Assembly: GCF_964204645.1 (NCBI RefSeq) | Contig: NC_134035.1 | Coordinates: 10,540,501 to 10,604,500, forward strand | Source: Tubulanus polymorphus | Lineage: Eukaryota; Nemertea; Palaeonemertea; Tubulaniformes; Tubulanidae | Length of the DNA stretch: 64,000 nucleotides | Reading direction: 5' to 3' | Part shown: positions 44,701 to 56,640 of the stretch, in pieces | Position numbering within the stretch: position 1 is the first letter of the stretch | Layout: the number at the start of each line of letters is the position of its first letter | Program-made: the position numbers and the translations under genes | The notes under the pieces: model-generated | What the model saw: only the letters and a program-made list of their open reading frames with translations | The model's database searches: none | What the model was told of the DNA's origin: nothing

Positions 44701-47700
44701 CTCGACGAGATGAGAGCCGTTAGCGCGTTTGTTTCGGATCGCGCGGATGTTTCTACTGAGACGCGTCTGATTGCGCTCGATCGATCGACGCCGTCGTCGT
44801 CGAGTTTAATAACGAAGGCGACGAGAATTTCTCTTTTTTTGTGAAATAAACATCCCGGTGAATTTCAATAATAAGAATAATAATAATGCGATTTATAAAG
44901 CGCTAAATCCAGCCAAGCTGCTCAGAACGCTTTGTATACATGTCATAAAATGCCTCCCTAGAAAGAAAGTATTATGGATGTGAAGTTTGACGTGCATCAT
45001 AATGTAATATCCTATCATATATCTTTATTATCACGCGCGAAACTGACTAAAAGAAGAATCAATTCGCTGTAAATTTTCTCATTCTCTTCCATCGAAAAGA
45101 TTTGTTTATTTTTGTATGCCATTATTCATTGGCTGAACATCTGATTTTTTTTTCACGAAATTAAATTCATCTTGGGGTTTACTTGCTATTGAAATGAATA
45201 ATTAATATCACATGTTTGCGGTACAATCTTATTAGCTGAATTATGCTGGCTTATAGGCCTATAGAGCATTATATCAAGGGCTTTTTTTATCTTAAAATAG
45301 GGATTGACCCTGTTATTTATTTGATTGGTAGATTTCGTTTGATTAGTTTTGATTTGGTGTCCCTTACAAACTCGCCACGCCTACAATGAGCGAAACAGGG
45401 GTTCAATTTTGAAAATTGGAAATCGAAGTACAGATATAGTTGTGAGATCGACGGTCGATTGTACATTATTTTTTGTTTAAATCGAAGTAAGCATGATTGA
45501 AAATTTCAGTTCAGGTTCATCCAAAAAATCTTCCATCCAGCCACGGGCTTTTTTTTTTGTGATGAATGTTTGTTTTTTTTTTTAATCTTAAAATAGGGAT
45601 TGTCCCTGTTGTTTATTTGGTTTGTAAATTTCGTTAGATTTTTTGATTGAGTGTCCCTTACAGACCCACCACACCTGCCGGGAGCGAAACAGGGGGTTTG
45701 ATTTTGAAATCGGAAATCGAAGTACAGATATAGGTTGTGTGATCGGCGGTCTAATTTACAGAATTTTCTTTTTTAAATCGAAGTACATAATTGGAAATTC
45801 GGTTCCGGTTCATTCAAACAATCTTCCAAGCATTGGGCCACGGGCTTTTTTAGCGAGTTGTAGTTTAGAAATAGTACAAAGTCTCGCATGAGCTGACCCC
45901 GATTACTGACAAAATCGAAATATCCATCATCAATCTATTACTGACACGTATTGTATTGCGTCGAATGAATAAATAATCAGCCGGGATGAAATTTTTAGGC
46001 GGTTACTTCGCAGATCGAATAATTGCGAAAGTTTGAGTTACTAGAAATCAGTATCGTCGACGCGAAAATACTCGAAACGTGACACCATCCGCTCAGAGAA
46101 ATCTCAATCATTATCGGACTTTCCGCCGTGTTTCGCAATAGTTCGCGCAGTTTCGTCTGCGCGGTATATCTGTCCGTCAACACGTGGGATTTAATTCTAT
46201 CGCCACAAGTTGATCGAAGTTATTATTTTCGAATCATTAATTTCTAATGATACATCATCACGTGCGTGTCACGTTCCAAACTGCCGAAATCGCGGTTGTG
46301 AAGTGTTGTTAAACGGAATACAGTCCGGGTTATTTACTTCAAGCGAATGCGAAGAGGGCTCGATGTTGTTTTTCATCGGTTGCTCGGGTTATTTCAACTA
46401 TTTCAACTCGTGGTTGTTTTTACTAAACATTTTTTTCTGGCCAATGTCAAGTATAGTATAGCCAACGAGATGAATAATTCAAATGCGGCGTCGGTTGCGC
46501 ATGTCGAGTGGAATTTGCTGTTGATTATTAATGAATATAGGAGGGGAAAAAACGAAAAGGAGAACATAACACTTTGACGCGTTTGTTTATCCAGCTCGGG
46601 AAGGCCGTACAGCAACCTGCTTGGGCAGTGGTTTCTGCCACACGCTACAGAATTCGAGAAGAACTTCTGATGAATTTGAAAAAAAAATTCGCGACACGAT
46701 CGAAAAAACTGATCGGCAGTACGACCGACCTATTTACATGAAACTTTGAATTCCCACGTGTTCCGTACGTACAAGCAATTTCCCGATTAATTCATTTTTA
46801 AAAACGCGCACACACACAAACACACAGACACATTCACGTTTCCGATCACGATCTCATCTCGAGATGTCTCATCTTCTTTCATTTGCATTTCGTGACGAGC
46901 GACGGCCGAGAATATTTCGATTCATCAAACTTGCATATGTTATCAATCGCTATATGTCTCTATAAGGGAGAAATTTTTTTAGAAACGAAACGAAATTCAG
47001 AATCAGAATCGTGGATGATTATACAGTGTCTTTCAAAAGGAAAGAAAGGTAATGCGGGGTTTTCTTTATTCTCCGTCCTCTTTTTCCAGGTGCCTGCTCG
47101 GGTAAAGCATGTAAACGATACGGCATCACGCGATTTGAAAGAAAAAATCTTTATTTTCTCGCAGCGGCTGCGGTTAATATCGAGTGTCAACACAGTTCCG
47201 ACGAGAAAAAAATCACCTCGAAACAACGAAACCAGTCGACGAAATGCCGCGTAACTATTCACAGCGCTGCGCGGATTAATAATTCAATCGCCGTCCGAAA
47301 TGAAAAGAAGATTTCATTATTTTCTTCCATTTCGGAATGGATAAAACAAGGCGATTACGAATACGGTTCGCGCATATCGAGAAACGTGCCGGCGAGCCCG
47401 TGTTTGAAATCATAGCCGCCGGCTCCAGTTTCATTCCGGAGCGTGCGCGCGCATTTGTATCGCTGTTGATCGAATCGAATTGGACAGTTCCGCCGAGCCG
47501 TGTCTGCGCGATGACGCGGCGATCCGTCGTGGTTGTGATCGAGTCACCCGGGATGAAGTTTCGTTGAGTATTTACCGCGTTTTGCGGTCGACGCCCGATC
47601 AAACGTACAAAGTAACGGCCCAGTCGAAAGTAACGACCTGGCCGTGCGGGAATTGTTTTAGGGAATTCGATCGGTTTACTTTCCGCCCCCCTCTGATGTT

Positions 47701-48689
47701 TAACGAGCGCGTAGCTGAAAATCGCTATTTGATTATCGTGTTTCTTTATGCACACAGAAAAAACTCTGTAAACTCCGCGTCGAAATGAATGTCGTTTCGA
47801 TTGCTAATAATGTGATAACTGGATATCTAAAAAAGCAATTCCATTATGAATGCGTATTTTTGTTGTATGATAATGATAATAGATGCCCCTACTATATAGC
47901 ACTGTTCCATTAGCGGAGCTATTGTTCATAACACTGTCTTTCCAGTATAGGGCGATGACAAACTGCCAAAGTAATAAGGCCGACTTGAACTTTGCAGCAA
48001 GACTGAGTTGATTTGGCGACTTACTCCATAAGTTTGAAGCATAGACCGAGGAACTCTGGGATGAAGATACTATTTGCCCATAGTCCGTAGTGAACGCAGA
48101 ATAACAGGACCCGGTTCCACAGTTGGGAGTAAGAGTCAACTCTGAACTCAGGACCCAGTTCCAAAGTTGTGAAATAGAGTTAACTCTGAACTCAGGACCC
48201 AGTTCCACAGTTGTGAATTAGAGTTAACTCTGAACTCAGGACCCAGTTCCAAAGTTGTGAATCAGAGTTAACTCTGAACTCAGGAAACAATTCCAGAGTT
48301 GTGAATTAGAGTTAACTCTGAACTCAGGACCCAGTTCCAAAGTTGTGAATTAGAGTTAACTCTGAACTCAGGAACCAGTTCCACAGTTGTAAAATAGAGT
48401 TGACTCCGAGTTAAAATCAGTTCATTGTCGATGAGTTAACTCTGAGTCAAATCTTAACACAGAACTGTGGAACTGGGCCCAGAAGGGTATACGCCCATAC
48501 GCTTCCATCGGTAACATCATATCCAACAGTCTTCTATCGGCGCCCACTTGCCCGATTGAATCATTAGATCTAACATTAACCGATAAGTAATTACCTGCAA
48601 TCAAGTCTCCGAGCGGATGCTGTTAGGATTTGCAGTAATATCAAACTGATGAAACACAACACGGACAAACTCAATTGCGGCTTCTTCAT
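41796..48689 (-). CDS. Elevenin-type neuropeptide precursor
   Basis: Exon 1 (48,689-48,595) encodes a signal peptide (MKKPQLSLSVLCFISLILLQ, cleavage likely after TASA) and RRLDC, ending in phase 2. Exon 2 (43,581-43,507, acceptor TTTTTACAG) continues R-KYVFAPRCRGVSA followed by the KR processing site. The mature peptide is thus about RRLDCRKYVFAPRCRGVSA, with one disulfide. This matches elevenin, first known from Aplysia neuron L11 (DC...FVFAPxCRG core), which acts on its own GPCR in protostomes. Exon 3 (43,044-42,871, phase 2 start) encodes an acidic spacer (PSDDDDDVDLVPGRAEKR). Exon 4 (42,009-41,796) fits by phase to give 185 residues, but the exon 3 donor (CA|GTTGAA) is weak; reading through to a stop at 42,744 gives 156 residues instead. 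A 5' UTR exon border is likely at 48,728. Exons 1-3 are well supported, exon 4 weakly. Confidence 0.85.
43094..43321. mobile_element. hAT-type MITE
   Basis: The ends CAGGGGCGGATCTAGGA and CAGATCCGCCCTG are terminal inverted repeats of the kind found in hAT elements of many animals. The 228-bp interior is G-rich and non-coding. The expected 8-bp target duplication is not obvious. It lies in the elevenin intron between exons 2 and 3. Confidence 0.8.
43998..44338. repeat. Head-to-head pair of tRNA-like SINE ends
   Basis: 43,998-44,050 contains CGGCAGGGATTCGAACCTGA and 44,290-44,338 its near-exact complement (TCAGGTTCCAATCCCTGCCG). The GGTTCGAATCC word is a Pol III B box. Homology of the arms extends inward through CTAGTGTGGCA and CTGCGCAC words. 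The pair lies in the first elevenin intron. Confidence 0.7.
44340..44835. other. GC-rich, CpG-rich intronic block
   Basis: Within AT-rich DNA this ~500-bp block is rich in CpG (GCGGCGGCGACGACGACGGA, TCGATCGATCGACGCCGTCG), has no open exon with splice sites and shows a small inverted repeat (GGCACCTCATC / GATGAGAGGTGCC). It could be a regulatory element of the peptide gene or a CpG island of an unseen transcript; this is inference. Confidence 0.4.
45275..45850 (+). repeat. Dispersed repeat A, two tandem copies
   Basis: Two related ~290-bp units (about 45,275-45,556 and 45,557-45,850) each start near GGGCTTTTTTT, pass through TCTTAAAATAGGGATTG, the GTGTCCCTTACA word and GGAAATCGAAGTACAGATAT, and end near CACGGGCTTTTTT. 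Other copies are at 15,893 (inverted) and 60,683. Intron 1 of the elevenin gene. Confidence 0.8.
45900..48094. other. Rest of elevenin intron 1
   Basis: The DNA from 47,290 to 47,700 is locally GC-rich and therefore open in several frames on both strands (for example 47,276-47,755 minus and 47,337-47,567 plus). The frames overlap each other and show no domain or splice pattern, so I see no gene. Confidence 0.5.
48104..48480. mobile_element. MITE with internal 44-bp tandem array
   Basis: Ends GGACCCGGTTCCACAGTT and AACTGTGGAACTGGGCCC are terminal inverted repeats. Between them six units of 44 bp (starts of TCTGAACTCAGG at 48,141, 48,185, 48,229, 48,273, 48,317 and 48,361) each repeat the terminal-repeat-like word CCAGTTCCACAGTTGTGAAT and the palindrome AGAGTTAACTCT. 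It lies just inside elevenin intron 1. Confidence 0.85.
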
Positions 48690-48731
48690 TTTTGTGTTGG
48701 TATAAACAAAGCTTTCGTACTTTTACTTCTG

Positions 48732-51700
48732 AAAATAGACCAAAACAAACAAAGAAAATGAATTAGAAAAAAAGAAACCCATGGTTATTCGTGTGATAAT
48801 CTGAAAGTAATCTTCTCTCATTTGATGAAAACGTAACGATGATTGGAAATTGAAACTTTCCACAGGAAAGTCACAAAAATCAACCATACAGGTCTAAGCC
48901 AACTCGAAAGTCTATACAAAACGCACGAAAATAACGACAACTTCACGTGAAGATGTTTCTAGCTATGGTATTAGAAGTCTTTCAATCGATCGAAGAGTAT
49001 CACCGCCGACTAAAGCGTCCTTTCGGTCAACATTTCCGAAGCGGAAGTATAAACCTTTGTTGTTTTTATTTGTCGGCGATGGAAGTGACGACACCGGAAG
49101 TAACACGCATTCGTTTTAATGGGGAACGCGCGCCAAAAGCGGCTCTGATCCATCTCTGCGTATCTGGGTAAACGATTAGAAATTGCGCCTTTACAATCGT
49201 CGAATATAATCACCCATAACCCCCCCCCCCCCCAAAAAAAAGAATCGTAGAAAGTGTCGGATGGAAGTTTGCAAATGGCAGCCGGAAGTTGACATTTATC
49301 GCTCTTCCTTTGCGTTCAACTTTCGGATGAAAATAAGAGAAATAGAAACTACAGCTAAAACCCGATCAACAAACGTGTAATGTCACCATTAAGGAAAAGG
49401 AGACACTTTATTTTACTATATCGGAAGAATAATCTCGCATCACTTTATGGACGAACCAACGGCGAAGTGCTTACGATTTTTGAAAGTTGGCGATTGCGTC
49501 AATCCGAAAACGAATCTTCATCGAAAACGGGCAACGAATTAGATAAATAACGACTGTGATTGTCGGGGGAATTGCGGCATAAATCTGAAATACTATTCTG
49601 AAAGTGTCTTCGTTACTCAGGAATTATATGACCGAATCGGAAATGAGTTGGACGTTTGTCTATTTCCTCTGTCTGTTTGACATCAAATAATCTTTGCTCG
49701 CAAAATGACCTTATTATCATACAACTACTGTCTGACGCTCGGGCGGAAAAACTTCTCGAGAGTTGTGTCCACTTTTTACCGGTGCGTGGGGTAGACGTAA
49801 AGTTTCATTTCACGATATCAAATGAAACTAACCCAAAAACACGCATATATTAAGAAACACTTTAAGATATCAAAAATAGGGTCGATTGTACAGGTTTGAT
49901 GTCAAGTCGGTTAATGTTCTTAGATCTATACCATTAGATCAACCTGCTTTAGAACCAAAATGAGAATCGGAATATGTAAAATTGGTGTTTGCTGTGGATT
50001 TGATTTCTGAAAGCTACGGATCCTGCAAAAAAGCTTCACGATGAAGGTATGCCTTACCGTAACATATACGGCATTGAACAGTTTGGAATTACGTGCTTCC
50101 TGGTGGAATTACGGTGAGGTGACTTTCTTCATTTTCTAAACGCACAAATTATCGACGTTTTCGAAATGTTTGGCTTATGGAAACATTCAATGCCATTCAA
50201 TACCATCAAGGGTTTATTTCGTCGCAAGCAAAAACGAAGATCAAAAACTATGAAAGGGAAATGTATGGAATTTCGTGTACGCTTATTGCTACTTAGATAT
50301 CAGCCAAAAACGACGGATCGGAACACGCGTGCAGTATAAGCCTCGTGTAACCGCCGCGATGCCTCGGGTCCTTCGATTACGGATTATAGCTTGTACGGTC
50401 GTTTGAATGCGCTGTGCGACACTTAAGCGAGCGAAATAACCATTTAGCCAACAGATATTTAAATGGAGTCCTGTAAACAGTGGCAACAAGCTTTAAATGG
50501 ACAGCTTATGAATTTTATATGTAGATTATTTGCGTGCGTGCGTGCGTGCGTGCGTGATTTCGCCTTTTGAGCGGCGGCGAATCGTTGAATACGATACCCG
50601 ATCATTAACACGCCAGAAACGACTCAAGTGCACTTCAGTAACGGAATAGGGGTCTCTTCCCGGCGTAGTACTCACTACAGTATATACTTCGCTCAAGTCG
50701 GATCTTTTCGGACCGCAGAAATGTGTCCGAGTTGAACGGTTATCCAAGTTGATAGGATCCGACTCGGGCGGAGTCTGCTGTATAAAAGTTCCGTAATGAA
50801 CGCTTGATACGCTGACCGTCGAATCAGATAGATTGAAAATAGAATTGACACATCGAGAATTTCAAGAAGATTGCTAATGTTTGAAACAAAATGGCCGAAT
50901 GCTTATTTTCATATTTCTTTATTCCCCAAATGGATCCAATCAATATCTGCGTATTTTACAATACGCCGAGAACCGCGTGTACTCGGTGAATGTACTTAAA
51001 GGTACGAATGCCCTCCAAATAGAATATTGTGTAAAAGCTTAATCATCATGTGTTTTCATTTTTGGACACTTGTCTTCAGTTTACAGTCGTGTTCATGCTA
51101 TGCCATTTTGCTTTTTTCCACTTACGGGCATTTATTGTTGTAAATGATTGTGTTACGATTGTTCGTGCAAAGTTTTCTTTCCAAATAGTTCGGATTCTAT
51201 TTGGTTAAAATCTGATTAACGTTATTAAACTCGAATCCTATAGACGATTGAGGCATCGGGTTCGTTCGTCAACATCCCCGCGGTGTGAACATCGGAAAAC
51301 TCGCGCAATGATATAAACGCGTTAAATTGCTCGTCAAACCGGTAGATTAGTATCAACCTTCAATTTAGATTTCAGTTGCTCCCCTGCAATCATCGGCAAT
51401 TCGATTTGAAAATAAATTGGCCGCGCTATGATAAAAACCGCCGTGGAAATTCACCGCGACTAGACGCGTGGTATATGCAAGGATGCAAGGGGTATCATGT
51501 GGCATCGTCTGCGAGCGACTGATCCCCGCCTACGCGAATCCCACTCTCTTATTGCATCTTCGTATTCAAAAAAGGCGTCTTTTTTATCTCTCTTGATTTC
51601 TGGCTAGTTAATCATTTTTCTAGTGTAGGATTTACCATTACTTTCTTTTGTGAACAGAGACCTAAAAGTTCTTTTGCGAACACGAATACGATGAAAAAAA

Positions 51701-54090
51701 TTACAGACGAGCTTAAAGATGTATACAATGACGACATCGATCTTGTGAAGTTTGTCAGTTGTCTTAAGATTTAGATTTAGTTTATAATGTCAAAGATAGT
51801 TTAGCAGTTGAATTTGTTCCGGCGTCGAATCGAACTTAGTTTGGAAATATCGCATTCAAGTGACCACTTGTCGGCGGAATAATGATTTCACAATGAATAT
51901 CTATCGTAGGGAAACTAATTAAGTACGGCCCAATTCGTTCCTAATAATATTTCGGATCGATAATTTTTTATTGCCTATGAAGTTATCGCGGCCATCAATG
52001 ACATTATATCGAGCTCTTGTGAAGATTGTTTTCTTCATAGAGTACGGCGAGTGTCATGCAATATGATAGACCGCCGTCGAGTTGGGCGCAATACTCCTAA
52101 TGGCACACAAATGTATTGCAATAAAGATGATTTTCCCTGGCTACGGGGTGGCCGTAGTAGGGTAGTAAACGCGGGCGCCGGTAATTCATTCAGTCACATT
52201 GTCTAGAAGCATTTGTTGTAAGGGGCGGATAAAAACGAGTACCTTTAGGTCTTCAAGTGCAAAACCACTAGGTTCTTTTAAATCAGCTTTTCAATACGCA
52301 TTTCCACGTAACGAACTCACGTAATATAGTTACTCCAATTAGATAAGTACTTCAACACATAATCTAAGTTAATGACAAGTAATCAAATAGTGATAAATGA
52401 TGATAAACCAGAGTTTGTCTTAAGACAAGTATCGAAAGATACCGCAATGTGACCAAGCGTTAGTTCATGGTCTATCATCATGGCCCATTTCCAGAAATAT
52501 AGATATGTTATTGTGATTTGTATCATTTTCTTCGAAACCATCTAAAACAAGTAATAGGAATTTCAGCAAAGGCGCTTTCTGTGTATTCACAAAGACCTGA
52601 TACATTAGAGAAATTGGTTTCGGCAATAGATCATCGGACGTTTTTTTTTCTGTAAATGCCATTTATATCCGGTGATAAAAAGCTTGAAATGTGAGTCTCA
52701 TCACTGTTTGTTCGTGTATGAAATGTGATCCGAACGAAGACCATTATATATATAAACGGATTTATCCTTGGGGAGGCATGGCTTATCTAAACTTTTAAAG
52801 AAACTGACGACTGGACCAACGCGTTCTGAGAGGTTTACGTTCAACCCTTGTTTTTATCTGTCTCACAAAGGCGCATTCACGCAGTATATCAGGCGAGAGA
52901 GTAGATTAGGATTATTTTTCCTAATCGAATCCTTCCCGGATAATCTTGTCGAGATAATTGGCGGTCGAATTTGGACATTTTTCCATTCATAAGATTTTTG
53001 AAATCATACATATATTATAATTTCTAGAATCGGTTTATATAATCGAATAATTCTGCATTCTAGAAAAGATACTTGTAGCGGCGATCTAATCGCGTAGGTG
53101 GAAATGGAGCCACCCGTTCGGTGTACGAAAAACGCTGCCCACGGAAATTTAAAGAAAAGCGCTAAAACGCAATCACGAGCCCCGACACGCGATATCAGCT
53201 TTCGTGTTACAGGTAAATTAAATTTGTTAGACTCGGATGTCAACCGGCGCTGAAGATGTAACTGAGATTCACGTGGAATTAATCACTGCGGATTGTCAGT
53301 TATAACTGATAATGGTAAATGAATTAGTCTAACATGGGGGCAATCAAGCGAAAGCATCTGCTTATAGTGAATTGAGTTATGCGCGCTCCCCGTGTTGGAC
53401 TCCGTTGGAAAAAATGACGACGTGTCATACCTATATATAAAAATTCCTTTTTTTCCCTCGGGCCGACGTTTGTTTTGTTTGTGCCACTTTTCGCCGAGCA
53501 ACTCTTTAATATCATCAGGATCAGAATCGTAGCAGTAAAATCTCGTCAAAGCTTTACTAGGCGTGATGCCCGTAGCTGATGGATTAACAGATTAACGGCC
53601 CATCTGTTCGTCCCTCCGGTCGTGCTTATACGGACGGGAAAACGCTTCACTCTGTCTTCATCAAAGCGATCAGGATCGTATCGATAGCTCTTTAATATTT
53701 GAAACTATTGTGTTTCCGGCCGCGCTGTTTAAAGATTATATTCGAAGCTTTTACTTTTGAAATCACCAATAAAGACGGTTTATGTTCGAAAATCTGCGTA
53801 GATATTTTTCGATTTTCTGAAATTGAATACTCGCGGTGCGTTCTCTCGTATATCGGGAACGCTACGTTCTCTTGGGTCCATGCTAGACCGTTATCATCAA
53901 CTAATTCTAAGACGCAGTTTTCCCATGTTACTTAGAAATATTTTGCCGAATAAATACGGTCGAAACTGAAGGAAGAAGTTCTGGTTTTTATCACGCGATG
54001 GCCCAATTTTCCGATGTTTCTAATTAAGGACACAAGTCTGGTGCGGTTGATTGAAATATTTCTTTTGTCTGGTGAGATAGTTCTTATCAC
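48732..54090. other. Intergenic DNA upstream of the elevenin gene
   Basis: No gene that I can support. Simple repeats are a poly-C/poly-A run at 49,220-49,241 and (TGCG)n at 50,531-50,556. Several short open frames exist on both strands (50,526-50,747, 52,465-52,662, 53,283-53,549) without splice-site or domain support. Confidence 0.4.
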
Positions 54091-54228
54091 CTCTAACAAT
54101 AGAAACGGATATCAGCGTCCAGTCAGTAACTATTGGCCAAACTATGGGATGCATACGGCCAACCAGATATCTTAGGAAGATAGAAGTACTTGACATTCCT
54201 ATCGTGAAGGCGAACATGCCTCCGTGGA
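54091..54228 (-). CDS. Candidate internal exon of a multi-pass membrane protein
   Basis: The minus strand has acceptor ATATATATACAG, 138 open nucleotides in phase 1 to 1, and donor TTAGAG|GTGATAAG. The encoded HGGMFAFTIGMSSTSIFLRY and the following hydrophobic residues look like membrane helices, faintly like the HxxGxxLxFGxGxxY helix of Frag1/DRAM proteins. No flanking exons were found, so the call is weak. Confidence 0.3.
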
Positions 54229-54241
54229 CTGTATATATATG

Positions 54242-54484
54242 TATGACATTATGCGGATGGTAATGATGAAAATCACGAATTTCTTATTTGATATTTATGA
54301 ACAACCGTTCGGCGTTCTCATCAACCGACGCTGGAATTCACCGTGGCATACGTTAATGGCGAACTATGTCGTTCTAGCCGTATTGTATTTGGCCATCATG
54401 GTCGACTGGCTTCGGTATTATCGGTTAGATCGTATATTGCCGGTTAACATGCTCGAGACATCGATCAAGGCGGGCCTCAAATAA
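54242..54484 (+). CDS. Small open frame, hydrophobic, unrecognised
   Basis: From ATG at 54,242 to TAA at 54,482-54,484 the frame encodes about 80 residues with one clear membrane segment (ANYVVLAVLYLAIMVDWLRY) and a conserved-looking QPFGVLINRRWNSPWHT before it. Third codon positions are GC-rich compared with surrounding DNA, which favours real coding. It diverges from the candidate exon at 54,091-54,228. No family is recognised; it may be a short gene or a terminal exon. Confidence 0.3.
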   Translation, partial: YDIMRMVMMKITNFLFDIYEQPFGVLINRRWNSPWHTLMANYVVLAVLYLAIMVDWLRYYRLDRILPVNMLETSIKAGLK

Positions 54485-56421
54485 ACCACTGACCATGTTT
54501 CGCATGTTGCCGGACATACTCGCGTAGATAAATCGTGATTACATCCTAATGAAGACCTTTTCGTACTCAGACCTCTCAATATTAATAAGCCCGACACGAA
54601 ACTGATACCGGAGTATGAAAAATGATTTATTAGTTGCAATTCTTCATATACAAAATAACCAATAAAGGTAATGAAGCCACGCATAACAATAGACTACGAA
54701 TCAAATTCCTTTCAAGCAGAGGTTTTTTAGTTAATGGATTTTCTTAATTAATGTTTTTAGCAGTTCGGAAAGTGGGTTTAGCCAAACCTCATATTAAAGC
54801 ATCAAATGTTGAACTTAAAGTAGAATCCATCAACCACTCCGAAACGCCTATATTAGCTAATATCGAGGGGGAACTGATAACAGCAAATTTTAATAGAAGA
54901 TGAAAGCAATTTCGTTGAGAAAACGTTTCGTTATAGAGTATGGATGCACTCGATCCCCTCCAACCCCAGTGACACTACCCCTGCGTATAGACGGGTATAG
55001 TTTCAGGGGATTTACGAGTCTAGTGGATACAGTCGCTCGCTCGCTGCGTTCCGATTCCGTTCACGAGCGGTAAAACGGTAACTGGGATTATTCGAACGTT
55101 TGCGTGATTAAGAGATCTGGTGCAGAATTGATCAGATCATGTTGAAACGCTGTTGTGCATATTGTTTTAACCGAATCAAGTTTCATGTAAACTGAACGGA
55201 GCCCTCCTTTTACTGATGTAATGCTGTTATGCAAATTGTTATAGATGAATCCAATGCTATCTAATAAACGGAGTCCTCCTCTTCTTGAAACTGTTGTACA
55301 TATTGTTATAGACGAATCAAAATTTCATTCAAATCGAACGGAGCCCTCCTTTTCCTGACGATATGCTGTTGTACATATTGCTATAGACTAATCAAATACC
55401 ATTTAAACTGAACGGATACCGCTGTTAAAAGTTGCTGATCATAGATTTTATGTGGGTGGAGGTGAATAACGTGAGTTTCTATCAAAAGTTCGGTAACAAT
55501 TATTGATTCGTAATTCAAGTATTAAGCCATAGACCCTATCATATCGCCCACGGGTAATTCCGCTCAATTTGCGATTACATTTAGAATTCATTTTCAAGAG
55601 TCAATTAGTTTTTTTGCTAGCTACGATCTCTTAATAATTGATGATATTTGATACTTGATATTCGAATGAATACGATTTGAAAGATAAATGTATGAATACT
55701 AATACTAATCAGATGAGCGTAATCTTTTTGACATTTTCATGTAGTTTAGTCATTTTTTTTCAGTTTGTTCACGCGCTCGATCTAACAGCTAATTTAGATT
55801 AAGCGTACGATCAATTCTATCGTCGTAAATTCTAACTTCGGGCAATAACCGTTTAGTATCCATTGTGTTCTCGTTATAGTTGCGTTAAATTTACACCAAA
55901 AACGAATCGTGTCGTTTAGTGTAAACAATGTAGTTTCGTTTCACGAAATGTGCGCGCGTTGATAGCATTTTAAAATGTTTATTGCAAACTGGTTTTTTTT
56001 CAATGTTTTTTTCTTTTTAGATTTCTAACTGCTAGAGGACTTCTACGTAACGTCATAGTTTGCTGCCAACCGGTGCAGTAGACTTTATATGCATAACAAC
56101 ATACGAAAATGTGATTTACCAACTTCGAAGGTTTGTCATATACGTCGTCACTGTCTTATCGTGGGTTACGTCGAAAAAGTCCAATGCTTCATCGAGATCT
56201 CTATGTAACCACCGAAATTCAAATTCAATTCAAATTCAAAGTTTATTGCTCAACAAACGACATTTGCGCAGAGCAGGTAAATACAAAAAAGAAAAAAAGC
56301 AATACAAGAAAATGAAAGGCTTAAGTGTACATAATTCGACAGTGAATGAACATCATGGTTATGTACAATTACTTAAGAAAACCATGCCCCTTTTTTATAT
56401 AGCTTGACAAACGTTACAAAT
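54485..56421. other. Intergenic DNA
   Basis: Apart from the minisatellite at 55,140 and a LINE-3'-UTR-like AATTCAAATTCAAAGTTTATT word near 56,225, nothing is recognised. Confidence 0.4.
55140..55430 (+). repeat. Minisatellite, about 70-95 bp unit, four degenerate copies
   Basis: The segment repeats CTGTTGTACATATTGTTATA, an ATCAAATTTCAT word and AACGGAGCCCTCCTTTTCCT about four times with unequal spacing. No known element is matched. Confidence 0.75.
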
Positions 56422-56640
56422 TCACTCGAATTTCATGACTTTTGCACCGACATTCCGATTCGCAATAAAGCGGTATTCTCCGTTTTTTCTCAAGCCGAAT
56501 CGCACGAACGCGACAACTTGTAGAAAGAAAATGATTAGATAGTTAGTTATACAATAATGCCACGTGACAGTCGATCCAGAAGCTAGCGTACAGCCATGAT
56601 CGTTTCCATTACCGTCAATCTCATTTCGTATTAAATTAAT
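56422..56640 (-). CDS. Candidate terminal exon with one membrane segment
   Basis: The minus strand is open for more than 70 codons to TGA at 56,422, encoding a hydrophobic stretch (CITNYLIIFFLQVVAFVRFG) and a basic tail (ANRNVGAKVMKFE). A possible acceptor CTACAAG lies inside it. It could be chance. Confidence 0.2.
   Translation of the reverse strand: MNLIRNEIDGNGNDHGCTLASGSTVTWHYCITNYLIIFFLQVVAFVRFGLRKNGEYRFIANRNVGAKVMKFE

Noticed and set aside
46883-47254. 123-codon plus-strand frame
   Set aside because: It is open on the opposite strand as well and has no recognisable domain or exon borders.
47276-47755. 159-codon minus-strand frame
   Set aside because: It lies in locally GC-rich intron DNA that is also open on the plus strand, with no domain, no splice sites and no coding bias.
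48422-48604. Minus-strand frame (GNYLSVNVRSNDSIG...) following the elevenin signal peptide
   Set aside because: I first read it as exon 2. It runs into the MITE, and the phase from exon 1 leads to an immediate stop, while the 43,581 exon restores the known elevenin core.
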